A stretch of DNA of 64,000 nucleotides, from contig JAVKOQ010000079.1 in the NCBI GenBank assembly GCA_031835245.1, positions 124,501 to 188,500 of the forward strand. The letters are read 5' to 3'. The number at the start of each line of letters is the position of its first letter. The stretch's first letter is position 1. A program made the translations under genes and the position numbers. Positions 1 through 10,517 of the stretch are shown piece by piece. The notes beneath the pieces are model-generated. The model saw only the letters and a list, made by a program, of their open reading frames with translations, was not told the DNA's origin and did no database searches. Source of the stretch: Balamuthia mandrillaris. Its lineage: Eukaryota > Discosea > Longamoebia > Balamuthiidae.

Positions 1-1943
1 CCCTTTTGTCTACTCCTTCAATTCAATCCTCGTTTCTCACTCTACGGGACTCTGACGCGGAGATGCAAGTCTATCCTTTTGGAGCGACGCGTGAAGACCG
101 TGTCTCCGTGATTGTTCTGTGGAGAGAGTCCATCACACTCACCCCAGAGACACTGGAAAACGTTCTCCAAGGATGTCCTTCCAGTACGGAGGTAGTTTAT
201 ATCCACTTGGATCTCGTCTTCTGGCGGCCGGTGCTTCAACAGGCGGAAGAGCTTCAGCTGCGCTATCCCAACTTGAAGATCATGACGCTGTCCCGTTGGG
301 AGGACCGACAGACCACCTACCGCAAGGGCCTTGAGCGCGTGAACTCTCGGTGGGTGCTCTTCCACGACAACAACAACCTCAACACGGAGAAGAACATGTT
401 GGACAGGCTAGTGCGAGCCTTCAAGACCACCTCCCCTCCGCCCGTCATCCTAGCCCCTCTCGTCGGTGCTGTTGCAGAGATAGGACAAAAACAGGTTCTG
501 GACCATCATGCCGTGATGAAGGTTTCCCTTGTGGACTCGACCCTCCTGGGACGTTCGGCTGATGTGGACGACAGGCCGCTATTCCACTGGGGCGGATGGG
601 AAGGGATCCCGCTGGCCAACTCGGCGGGGCTGAAGGTGCTTTCTGGCCCAATGATAGAGCTGCACTCCTACATGATCGATGCTGGACGGCTTGACGAGGG
701 CTACCAGGCATTCAACCCGGACTGTGCCTTTGCCGCCTACCACGCCTGCGTGGGCTTGGCCATGTACAAGCAGTTTGGGGAGGGAGCTTCGGCGGTCTTG
801 GCCAACGCTTCCTTTGATTACGTCTATCCCGTGGCGCACCTTCAGCTGATGGACATCCCTTTGACCACCGGCCGGTGGAACCCATGGGACTGCCTTCGTT
901 CCATCAGCTACCTGGAGTACGCCTACAATGTTGTCTACTTTCATCAGTGCGGATGGGATTGGCATATCAGAATGGCGTTTTACAAGGCTGAATTCGTCGG
1001 CACACCAGAAGAGCCTCTGTCCAAGGATCCTGTGCTGATAACGGCGCTTCTTCACTCTATGTACGTCTTGAACCATCTTACTCATGCGCTTGTCCTACGG
1101 CCAGCTGTGCCTCATCTGAGTAATGAACAAGAAGCGCTGAATGCTCTTTACTCACGTGGAGAAGAGGCGGGATGGATGCCTCCTCGCGACTTTCTCTTCT
1201 GGCTCTCAACCAATGCTGACCTCCTCCAACAGTTTGGCGAAGAAGACGACGAGGACACCGCAATTCTTCATCTTGCTGCATTGATGGAGCAACGGTCTAT
1301 TCCTCCTTTCTCTCAGACCACGACCAACGAGAACGACGATGTTGAGGATACTCGCGCTTGGCTCCGAGAGAGCATCCCCTTCATCTCTCGCCAGGAAGAG
1401 ATCCCCAAAGAGAAGTGGCTCTTCGAGACGGCCAAACACGACAACATCCACTGGTGCCTGCAGACGTATGGCTTCTTGTGGGTGCAGGCCGACCTCTCCC
1501 CGGCCATCCATCGCAAGTGGCAACAGAAGAGCGTGGCGGTGCTGCACTCCAGGCGTTGGAACGTGTACCGCTATCTCTTGCTGGTGGAGGGGGAAATGGT
1601 CAGCATCAATCGGGTGGCAGGGGAGGAGGCCGAGTTGGCCGCGTTTGCCCGCGAGCGGCACCGTGGGGACCCTTCCCTGTTCCAGGCCTCCCTCTTTTGG
1701 ACCGCGGAGCGGGACCGCCCCACGCGGACCTTGTGCTTTGACGTGGGGCTGGCGCGATGGCTGGCGTGCCCTCACGATGGCGTGGGATTGCCGCTGATGT
1801 CGCGGGGGTTCTCTCTGGTGAAGTGGGGCAAGAGGTCGGGAGGCGAGCACGCGATGAGACACGTAAACGGAGGAGGGTGGCCCATCAAACGGATTGCAGA
1901 CATTATGAAGGGAGATGAGGGGGAGGCGGAAGAAACGCGGTGA
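1..1943 (+). CDS. Putative glycosyltransferase-like protein (GT-A style), 5' partial
   Basis: An uninterrupted plus-strand frame is open from the window edge to TGA at 1941-1943, so the true start lies upstream. About 645 residues are visible with no intron. The first ~150 residues resemble the start of a GT-A glycosyltransferase: a hydrophobic strand (SVIVLWRES), a region comparing and tracking strands, then a hydrophobic strand ending in VLFHDNNN where a DxD metal site would be expected. A middle section has HWGGWEGIPLANS and several aromatic-rich segments. The C-terminal ~150 residues are charged and look like a separate domain. No membrane segment or signal peptide is visible, but the N-terminus is missing. 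Family assignment is inference from the strand pattern, and the substrate is unknown. A low-complexity AAG tract follows the stop. Confidence 0.55.
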   Translation, partial: LLSTPSIQSSFLTLRDSDAEMQVYPFGATREDRVSVIVLWRESITLTPETLENVLQGCPSSTEVVYIHLDLVFWRPVLQQAEELQLRYPNLKIMTLSRWEDRQTTYRKGLERVNSRWVLFHDNNNLNTEKNMLDRLVRAFKTTSPPPVILAPLVGAVAEIGQKQVLDHHAVMKVSLVDSTLLGRSADVDDRPLFHWGGWEGIPLANSAGLKVLSGPMIELHSYMIDAGRLDEGYQAFNPDCAFAAYHACVGLAMYKQFGEGASAVLANASFDYVYPVAHLQLMDIPLTTGRWNPWDCLRSISYLEYAYNVVYFHQCGWDWHIRMAFYKAEFVGTPEEPLSKDPVLITALLHSMYVLNHLTHALVLRPAVPHLSNEQEALNALYSRGEEAGWMPPRDFLFWLSTNADLLQQFGEEDDEDTAILHLAALMEQRSIPPFSQTTTNENDDVEDTRAWLRESIPFISRQEEIPKEKWLFETAKHDNIHWCLQTYGFLWVQADLSPAIHRKWQQKSVAVLHSRRWNVYRYLLLVEGEMVSINRVAGEEAELAAFARERHRGDPSLFQASLFWTAERDRPTRTLCFDVGLARWLACPHDGVGLPLMSRGFSLVKWGKRSGGEHAMRHVNGGGWPIKRIADIMKGDEGEAEETR

Positions 1944-1975
1944 ACGAAGAAGAAGCAAGAAGCAGAGAAGCAAGA

Positions 1976-2105
1976 AAAAGAAGAAGAAGAAGAAGAAGAA
2001 GAAGAAGAAGAAGAAGAAGAAGAAGAAAAAGAACAAGAAGGAGAAGAAGAACAAGAAGAACAAGAAGCACAAGAACAGGAAGCACAGGACGAAGAAGAAG
2101 AAAAA
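1976..2105. repeat. (AAG)n microsatellite, degenerate at its edges
   Basis: A run of AAG/GAA triplets with ACAAG and A-rich interruptions lies just after the stop of the preceding gene and about 60 bp before the next start. It sits in intergenic or 3' UTR sequence, and purines are on the sense strand of both flanking genes, the opposite of the intronic repeats in this window. Confidence 0.9.
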
Positions 2106-2164
2106 AAAAACGTATATTGTTTCGGTGAATATAATGACAAAACAAAAAAAAAAAAAAGCAAAAA

Positions 2165-2891
2165 ATGAAATGGTTTCGGAGGAGAGACAAACCACGCCCG
2201 ACCACTCCCTCCACCTCCGCCACCACCCTAACAACATCAAGTCCACCGGCACCATCAAGCACCAACACGTCCAACATGTATACACCACCCACGTTTGGCT
2301 CGCTCATCGGATTGGCTTTCGGAGGAGGCTCTTCCTCTGATTCTTCGGGAAGGTGGGCCGACCTGGCGGAGTGCATCAACACCCAGCTGCTCAACCAGGC
2401 GCAGCACCACAGCTATTGGTACACCACGCGCAACGCGACGTTGGACGAGGTGCTGCTGCGCCTGAGGAAGCGGCTGGAGGACACGCGCAAGGAGCGGAGC
2501 ACCAGCCTGAACCTCTCCGACTGTTTGTTGCGGCGCCTGCCAGCAGATCTTACCTCCTCGTTTCGTGCTGAAGGGGAAGGAAGGAGCGAAGAAGAAGAAG
2601 AAGAGGCACAAGTAGAAGAAGAAGAAGCCTTTCGAGAAATAAGAGAGTTGGATCTTTCTGGTTTGTTGTTATTATCTTTCAAAAAGTGTTTTCGTTTAGC
2701 GAGGGGGAGGAGGCTAACCTTACGTTCTTTGCAATGCTTTGTGGATTAACAAAAGGAAACGATCCTGCGTTGGTGACAGAGCTGACGGCCTTGCCTCCTT
2801 ACCTCCAAAGCTTGTGCCTGTCGCGTTTGTCGTTGACACATGTACGTTTGTCTGTGGTTTGTTGTTGTTGTTGTCTTATGTTGTTGTCTTA

Positions 2892-2924
<33 letters not shown>

Positions 2925-2944
2925 CTTATGTTGTTGTTGTCTTA

Positions 2945-2986
<42 letters not shown>

Positions 2987-2990
2987 CTTA

Positions 2991-3089
<99 letters not shown>

Positions 3090-3113
3090 CTTATGTTGTC
3101 TTATGTTGTCTTA

Positions 3114-3198
<85 letters not shown>

Positions 3199-3376
3199 CT
3201 TCTTCTTCTTCTTCTTCTTCTTCTTGTTCTTCATGTTCTGCTTCTTGTTCTTCTTCTAGTTCTTCTTCTTCTTCTTCTTCTTGTTCTTGTTCTTGTTCTT
3301 GTTCTTGTTCTTGTTCTTGTTCTTCTTCTTCTTCTTCTTCTTCTTCTTCTTCTTCTTCTTCTTCTTTCTCCATTCT

Positions 3377-3419
<43 letters not shown>

Positions 3420-6400
3420 TTGCTCTTCTCTTTTGTTATAGGGCATACCCTCTTCATGGGCACTGCTGCAACAACGCAGTGTGTGCAACAGTTTGCTCGA
3501 ACTAGATCTCAGCCACAACCAGCTCGTTTCCGTGCCAGCAGAGCTAACCCAACTCAAAGCATTACAGGCACTGCTGCTTCACCACAACCAATTGACTGCG
3601 CTCTCATTCCCCAGAGAGATCGGTCACATGGCTTTAAAGGTTCTTTTTTTGTTTCGTCTTGTCTCGTTTTCTTTCTTCTGACCTTTGACCTTCATGTGCA
3701 CTGAACAGGTGTTAACATGGGAAGGTAATGCGTCTTTGGTAATGTCATGGGATGCTGTGGGTGTACGTTCAACCCACGACGCTTTGGCTTACATTCGTGG
3801 CGAGTTTCATGGCGTGGATGCCAAGAGCTGGTTCAGCGGCAAACCTGCAACTTCCTCCAACGACGAAGAAGGTACCTCTCTCCCTCTCTCCCTCTCTCCT
3901 TCTCCGTCACTAACAAAGTAACTATGAAGAGATTGTGTGGATGTGGGGTCAGTTGCAAGGCGGTGCAGCAGAAAATCTCCCTAAGCCGCTGAAAGGCTTA
4001 TTCAATGACCGAGCGATCGTTCAAGGTGCCTTGCTCCTTCTCCTCCTTCTTTGTTCAGTTTCCGCTGTTGTCAACATGGGATAGTAAACTTGCAATATAG
4101 TGGCATCAAGTGGCGAGCATAGTGTCTTTTTGACAGATATGGGCGAAGTTTGGACTGTTGGCTCCAACAGTCATGGTCAAGTATGTTTCCTTCTCCTCTC
4201 TTTCTCTCTCTCTCTCTCTCTCATATTTGCTTCCGGTCTAGCGCGTCTCTATTCTCTCTTGCATTTCTAGCTTTTGTTAACTTGTTTGCTTTACTCCTTC
4301 CGCGTTACCTTCAGTTGGGGCTGGGTCACAAAATAGATAGAAGCCGCCCAGAGATAGTGGAAGCTCTGCGTGGCAAAAGAATTGTTCAAGTATGTTGCGG
4401 TCAAACCCACAGCCTTGTGTTGGATGGTACTTTCACGTCTTTTCTCGTTGTTAGTTCTGATTCCTTTTCCTTATGGCACTGTTGCTTTTCGTTCCATCTC
4501 ATACAACAGCGACCGGAAATGTGTACAGTTTCGGTAGCGGTCGTCAAGGCCGGTTGGGCAATGGCGGTACTCACGGTCACTGCATTCCTACTCCTATCAA
4601 AGCATTACTTAACAAGAAGGTATCTCTCGTTTGCTTGTTCTTGTTCCTCTTTTTTTTGGTTCATTATTCTTCTGTTATGTAATGTTGCTCCTTCGCTTCG
4701 CAAAGATTGTACAAATAGCTTCTGGCGCGGCTCATTCACTATGTGTAGATAGAGAGGGAACAGTGTATAGTTGGGGTCTCGACCAGAACGGCCGTTTAGG
4801 TCGTTCCTGCTCTGACGATCCTCTTTCATCTCGTCTTCCTCATCCTGTACCTCTTTCACCTCACATCAAGCGAGCCATTCGCGTTGCTGCTGGAAGCACT
4901 CACTCCCTAGTCTTAACCGAAGACAACACGCTTTGGGGATGGGGCAACAACTTCAAAGGACAACTGGGACTCTCCTCTTCCCTCAACGACGTGTTGCAGC
5001 CCACCTTGATAGACATCTCCTCTCAGTGTCGTGGCCTCATCCAGGAAGTTGTGGCCAGCGCGCAGAACACGATGTTGCGAGTGGGAGATCAAGTGGGAGT
5101 TTTGCAGCACAAGGCCGCAGGTGGCTATCCAATGAAAACATTTGAGGAGCTGAAAGGCATCGACGTGCATCAGATTGCTTGTGGGACGAATCATTTTATG
5201 GTTTGTTTTTGCTTTCTTCGCTTTGTGGCGATGTTGTTTGTCTGTAAGTTATACGAATAGCTGATAACCTTGAATTGGTGAGTGCAGGTTCTAACTTCAA
5301 GAGGCGAAGTGTGGGTGTGGGGCTCTAATACGTATGGCCAGCTCGGGAATGGTACCGCCAATTGCTTGTGCATTTCTGTTTCCTTTGCTTCACTCTTATC
5401 CCTCCTTACCTCGTTTCTCTTCTCCCTTATGATATGCAACCTTCAGGTGATCCCGGAACTCAACCTCGTCCCATAAAACTTAAAGCTCTTGAAGATAAAG
5501 AAGTGTTTCGAGTTGCTTGCAGTAGGGACAGTTCTATTGCCATTCTTGGTTCGTTCCTTTCTTCTTATGTGCATTCTATTCTTTCCCTCATTTCATGTCC
5601 CTTTCCCTCTCTCCCGCTCGTCCACCTTTTTCTCTTTCTCTTCTCTTTCAAAAAACAGGAATGATGAGAGTAGTTTTAGGCGAAGACCTCAAAAACCTGT
5701 TATGGTCCGATTCTTTTGCTGACGTTACGTTTCTTTGCAAGAAGAACGAGCACGAAGAAGAGCTCGTACGCATTCCTGCTCACCGCGTCATTCTCTTTCT
5801 TCGCTGCCCCAACTTCATCGCACGCTATTTGCCTTCTTCTTCTTCTTCACAACATGACGAAGAACTTCAGCCAACAGAAGTAAAAATAGATGACATCGAT
5901 GCAAATACTTTACGCACGTTTTTGAGCTACCTTTACACGGACCGTTTGGACATGACTTTATTGGATGGGGCAAGTAACAGCAACTATAATGACTCTCCCA
6001 TTTATCGTTTGGCGAAACGCTTCAAAGTCACGCGATTGGCAATGATGTGGGAGCGTGACTCGATTCGACTGCAGGAATCCACATTGGCCCACGATATGCG
6101 AGGCGGAGTTGGACTTGATCGTTTCGCGGATGTTCGCTTCGTCATTACTTCTGAGGATGGGCTGCAACCTCCAAAGAGATATGATGAGGAAGAAGAAGAA
6201 GAAGAGGAGAAAGGAAAAGAGAAAGAGAAAGGTGGCAACGTTATTTATGCACACAAGGCCATACTTTCTGCTCGATGGTTCGTTTTTATTTTATGTTATT
6301 TTTTTTTTCTTTATCTAACATACTCTCTCAGTGAATACTTTGCAACGCTGTTTTTGGGAGCAGGCAAAGACATGAAGGAAGGACAAGAAGGAATCATCCA

Positions 6401-6773
6401 CCTTCCCGACTTTGTGGACCGCCCCACTTTCGAAACTCTCCTTGACTTCCTCTACACCGACGAGGGCAAAGAACCACAAAACAGAGAAGCGACAGACGAG
6501 GATGACTATCTCTCCGCAGATATGGCGTTATCGCTGCTCTCCGTGTGCAACTTGTATGGCGTTCATCAGCTGAAAGAGAGATGCCAGTCGATCATCCAGA
6601 AAGCGATCGAGCCGGAGACGGTGGCTTTCGTTTGGCAACATGCCTTGTTGGCGAGCGCAGTGCCACTGCAGCTGTTTTGCGAGGACTACGGCAGGGCGCA
6701 TCGGACGAAGGTGAAGCACTCGGAGGCGTTCCGTTCGCTCCCAAAGCAGTTGCAAGAACAGTTTTGCTCATGA
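2165..6773 (+). CDS. LRR-RCC1-BTB-BTB multidomain protein
   Basis: A multi-exon gene starting at ATG 2165 (MKWFRRRD). Leucine-rich repeats come first: LDLSG joins across the intron 2661-2755 to NDPALVTELTALP, and the exon 3442-3639 has LLELDLSHNQLVSVPAELTQ. About seven short exons (3.9-5.5 kb) then encode an RCC1 beta-propeller, with repeated VWTVGSNSHGQ, VYSFGSGRQGRLGNG, VYSWGLDQNGRLG and CGQTHSLVL blocks. From 5659 two BTB domains follow: SDSFADVTFLC..IPAHRVILFLR and RFADVRFVIT..IYAHKAILSAR..YFATLF. They are separated by a Glu-rich linker, and a BACK-like tail ends at TGA 6771-6773. Introns are GT-AG. RCC1-BTB proteins are often CUL3 substrate adaptors or exchange-factor-like scaffolds. The LRR addition and tandem BTB are the odd part. 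Exact borders of the exons at 3.7-4.1 kb are uncertain. Confidence 0.85.
2865..3365 (+). repeat. (TTG)n then (TTC)n/(TTGTTC)n intronic microsatellite
   Basis: About 500 bp of nearly pure TTG with regular TCTTATG interruptions, passing into TTC and TTGTTC repeats. A (TC)n run at about 3380-3418 follows, just before the acceptor at 3440-3441. All of it lies in the intron 2842-3441 of the LRR-RCC1-BTB gene. Long poly-Val/Leu/Cys frames here are translations of the repeat and not genes. Confidence 0.95.
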
Positions 6774-6810
6774 GCCGAGCTACAAACCAACCAAAAACAT
6801 TTCTGACCAT

Positions 6811-6820
6811 GAGGGAGGGA

Positions 6821-6867
<47 letters not shown>
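6811..6867. repeat. (GA)n dinucleotide repeat
   Basis: A nearly pure GA run of about 55 bp in the 3' flank of the BTB gene. The stretch from 6868 to 7042 is the intergenic space before the kelch gene, and I see nothing else in it. Confidence 0.9.
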
Positions 6868-6868
<1 letters not shown>

Positions 6869-7042
6869 ATTGCCACTCGAACAACCGTGCGTGTATCGGG
6901 TTTCGATCCGAGATAATGTCGACGTTTGGCTAATATTTCGTGTCGACATCCATTTAAAAATTCCTGGAAATTTTTTAATATACGTTAAAACAGATACCGC
7001 TAAAAGAAGACCTTCTTGACAGGACAAGGGAAGAGCAGCGCA

Positions 7043-7667
7043 ATGAAACGAGGACGAGCCAGCAAGAAAAATGCGCCCAGGAGGAGGCAGGCACAACAAA
7101 CAGCGGCCACCAGTTTCTCCTATTACTCGGGCGAGCCCGTTTCGTATCACCTGGAACATGCAGGAGCCACCGAGGAGGAACTCGGCTTGGCCTCAAACGC
7201 CGAGGAAGAACTCCCCTCCAATTATTCTTATCCCTTGCCGCTCCCTCGCCAAGGCCATGTCTCGTGGCTCCACGACGGCCACATCTACGTCTACTCGGGG
7301 CGCGTTCGCGGCCAAAACAGGGTCCGTCGTTTCGTTGGGGACATGTGGCGCTACCCCTTGCAGCAGCAGCAGCAGCAACAAGAGGCCGGGGAGGAAAAAT
7401 GGCAGAGGGTGGAGCTCCTCTCGAATGGGGGTTGCTCTGCGCCGGCCCCTCGCCACAACCACTCAGCGGTTGTCCATGGGGGAAAGGTCTGGATGTTCGG
7501 AGGGAGCGGCAAGGATGGCCTCTATTTTGGGGAGCTGCTCGCCTTTGACCTTGCTGCCAACGCATTTGAGGTGGTTGCGGCTGCTTCCAGCTCTTCCGAT
7601 GTGCCAGAAGCGTAAGTTGTTGTTGAGGTTTTTTTTTGAAACAGAAGAGAGGAGAGAGAGAGAGAGA

Positions 7668-7700
<33 letters not shown>

Positions 7701-9018
7701 GAAGACGTTTGCTAAGCGCACTTGTCTTTGTGCGTTTGTGTTGCAGACGCCATGGTCATTCTGCCGTCGTGTGGAACGATAAGATGTACATGTTTGGTGG
7801 TAAATCAGGTCTGTCTTTCTTCTTCTTTCTTCCATCTTCTTCTTGCTGCTTCTTCCTTCTTTCTGCTTTGTGTGTTCCTCTTCTTAACTTGTAGTTCTGA
7901 ATGTTGTTATTGGGCACACAAACAAACAGCCACGGCAGTGTATTTCAATGACGTGCATTGCTTCGACTTTGCCACTCAAGAGTGGTCCATTGTACCAGTA
8001 GCCAAAGGCTCGAAGCCTCATCCCCGCAACTGGCACAGCGCCGTTCTCAATGGCTCCTTGATGGTCATCTTTGGCGGGGCTTATTGGGACGGAAGGTTCG
8101 CTCTTGCTTCCTTGATTTATTTTCCTTCCTGCTTTACTTCAATGATGACCTGGCTGTCCTCCCCAGAGAACATTACTTCAATGACGTGCACGTTTTTGAT
8201 CTTGAGAGTAACGAATGGATGGAAGTAACGTCTTCAACATCATCACCGCCCCCACGGAACCGTCATGTGGCGCTGGTTCTTTCTTCCACAAAAACTTCAC
8301 CACCTATTCTTTCTTCACCCAAAAAGAGAAAAACTGAGGATAAAGAGAAAGAAGAACCGCAAATGAACGCGACAAGCGATAAAGATGAAAACAGAGAAGA
8401 ACAACAGCAAGTTAAGTACATGTGGATTCAAGGAGGAAACTTTTTCGATCCGAAAGTGAGAAAGGATATCTTCTTTGGCGATTCTTTCGTTCTTGAAATG
8501 GGAGGGAGAGAGGTAAACAATTGGTTTTGGCTAAAGCTGCATGCAAGTGGTGATTGCGTTCCCGACAGAGGGCACCACACTGCTGTACTACTTCCTTCTT
8601 CTTCTTCTTCTTCTTCTTCTTCTTCTTCTTCTTGTTCTTCTTCTTCTTCTTCTTCTTCTTCTTCTTCTTCTTCTTCTTCTCCCTCGAACGGCGAGGAACG
8701 AATGGTAGCCTACATCTTTGGTGGAGAGAAACGCAGGACTCGCTTCAACGACCTCATCAAAGTATCATTTCCTTTGTTATGTTGAGCTCCTTTCTTACGA
8801 CCGACAATGCTTAACTATTACATTATTAATGGTTGTTCATTGGCCATTAGTCTCTCTTTTTAGCATCGTCGCCTCCGGCCAAGTTCTACTACTGCCGCGC
8901 GGAAGTGGAGAAGCTCGTGATGAGTTACTGCTGTGACGGGAGACACTCCGGCGAATGCTTGGTGGTGAATGTACCCTGCCGCTTACCCACAGAAAAAAAA
9001 AATGATAAAAAATTGTAG
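7043..9018 (+). CDS. Kelch-repeat propeller protein
   Basis: ATG at 7043 opens MKRGRASKKNAPRR, a basic start without a signal peptide, so the protein is probably cytosolic or nuclear. Exon 1 ends at 7611 (intron 7612-7746) and further exons run 7747-7809, ~7928-8096, ~8166-8760 and 8851-9018. Kelch blades are visible: PRHNHSAVVHGGKVWMFGG, RHGHSAVVWNDKMYMFGG, PRNWHSAVLNGSLMVIFGG and NDVHVFDLESNEW. A poly-Ser segment coded by a (TTC)n tract interrupts the penultimate exon (8588-8683). For the last exon I chose the acceptor at 8849-8850. It gives an open frame of 55 codons ending at TAG 9016-9018 with a Cys-rich tail (YYCRAEV..SYCCDG..GEC). The alternative acceptor a few bases later gives an early stop. 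Kelch propellers bind proteins, and the partner is unknown. Confidence 0.85.
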
Positions 9019-9387
9019 TCGACAAGATCATTGAGATTGATCGTCAAAATATGATTTCGGATTGGTGTTACGGAAATTTATTCGGTAAATTTAATTAATT
9101 TAAAATTAATCAAACGATTGGTTAGAAAATACCCGAATATTTCTTTAAAAGGTAAAATGACGTCATTTGCTTACTTTAAAAGGCCTTATTTTTAAAAGGA
9201 AACCACCCGGAGAAAAACAAAGAAAAGAAGAAAGCGACAAGGAAGAAATAACAAAAGACAAAGGACACCCACAGAGCACCGCGCAAAAGAGGCCTCCCCG
9301 AGAGACAGGCCCCACCACCAGTGCGTCGTGTTGCACACATGAGCAACGAGCTAAGGAAGGAGCAAAACTACACGACAGGAAGGAAAG
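9019..9387. other. Intergenic, AT-rich then purine-rich
   Basis: No coding or RNA signal seen. The first 180 bp is AT-rich. The second half is purine-rich and should hold the promoter and 5' UTR of the glutaminyl cyclase gene. Confidence 0.5.
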
Positions 9388-10469
9388 ATGACCGTGTTGC
9401 GCACCACCAAACCGTTGTGTTTGTTGTTGTGGGTAACAGCGCTTTTGTCCTGCGTTTGTGGCGGGATGGCCCAATCTTCTCTGTCTGGGGTGCCTTCCCT
9501 CTCATGGCGGATAGTGGCTGAGTATCCTCATGACGCTGAAGCTTTCACTCAAGGCCTTATTTATGACTATCGTCACCCTGAAGACGACATCCTCTTTGAA
9601 GGTTTCTCCACCCGTTTCTCTACCCTGCTCACTCTGCCATCTCTTGCTCACCATATGAATAAATAGGAACTGGTCTTTATGGCAGTTCTACGCTGCGTCG
9701 CGTTCCTCTCACAACAGGAGAGCCCACCATCCTAGCCTCCCTCGCTTCTCACCTCTTTGGCGAGGGCATCACCATCTTCAACGACACTCGTCTCTTCCAA
9801 CTGACCTGGCAAGCTGGCCTCATCTACGAGTACCACCTTCCGCCTTCTTTCGGACAGGAAGGGCCTACTGCTGAGCTCGTTCCAGTGACTGAATGGCTCA
9901 ATCCTGCCGACGAAGGATGGGGTATCTCTCACGATGACAGCTTCACCACCCTCATCATGAGTGATGGCACTTCCACGCTTTGGTTTCTCGACTTTCCTGC
10001 TTCTTCTCCTTCTCCTCAACCAAGACAAGAGCAAGAGCCAACTGTTCTGAGAACAGTGGAGGTGAGGGATGGAGAAGGAAGGCAGGTGCAGCTGTTGAAC
10101 GAGTTGGAGTGGATTCGAGGCAAAGTCTATGCAAACATCTGGCAGACAAACACCATTGTGGTGATCGACCCAGAGAGCGGCCAGGTGGAGGCCAAGCTCT
10201 TGCTGGGAGACCTCACGCAACGAGCGGAGGACGCAGATCCAGCAGAGCAGGTGGATGTGTTGAACGGCATTGCATGGGATGAGGATGGACAGAGATTGTT
10301 TGTGACGGGAAAGCTTTGGCCAAGGGTTTATCAGTTGGAGGTTGAAGGGCTCAACTTATCCGAAAAAGAAGATAGCGAAGAGAGTTCGGCCAGTGGAGAG
10401 GAAAGTGATGAAGGAGGAGCAGCACAAAGCAGAAGAACGACCGAATGGTTATCAACATTGTTTATGTGA
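9388..10469 (+). CDS. Secreted glutaminyl-peptide cyclotransferase (glutamine cyclotransferase family)
   Basis: ATG 9388 begins with a signal peptide (LCLLLWVTALLSCVCGG). One intron, 9602-9666, splits the codon after LFEG. The spliced protein is about 338 residues. It shows the five-bladed propeller pattern of plant/bacterial-type glutamine cyclotransferases: WRIVAEYPHDAEAFTQGL near the N-terminus, LYGSSTLRRV, LFGEGITIFNDTRLFQLTW, STLWFLD, LNELEWIRGKVYANIWQT and LNGIAWDEDGQRLFVTGKLWP. These enzymes cyclise N-terminal Gln to pyroglutamate on secretory-pathway proteins. An acidic Ser/Glu tail of about 45 residues follows the domain and ends at 10469. The gene converges with the ABC transporter, whose stop is only about 50 bp away. 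Confidence 0.88.
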
Positions 10470-10517
10470 GGAAGAAAGTTGAAGAACAAAGAGTCTTTGT
10501 AAATAAAAAAAAGGTAT

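Noticed and set aside
2686-3704. Long Val/Leu/Cys-rich frames at 2.7-3.7 kb
   Set aside because: Translations of the TTG/TTC repeat inside an intron with good GT-AG borders and in-phase flanking LRR exons.
6897-6910. T-arm-like GGGTTTCGATCCG
   Set aside because: No acceptor, D-arm or anticodon arm around it; the upstream side is a GA repeat.
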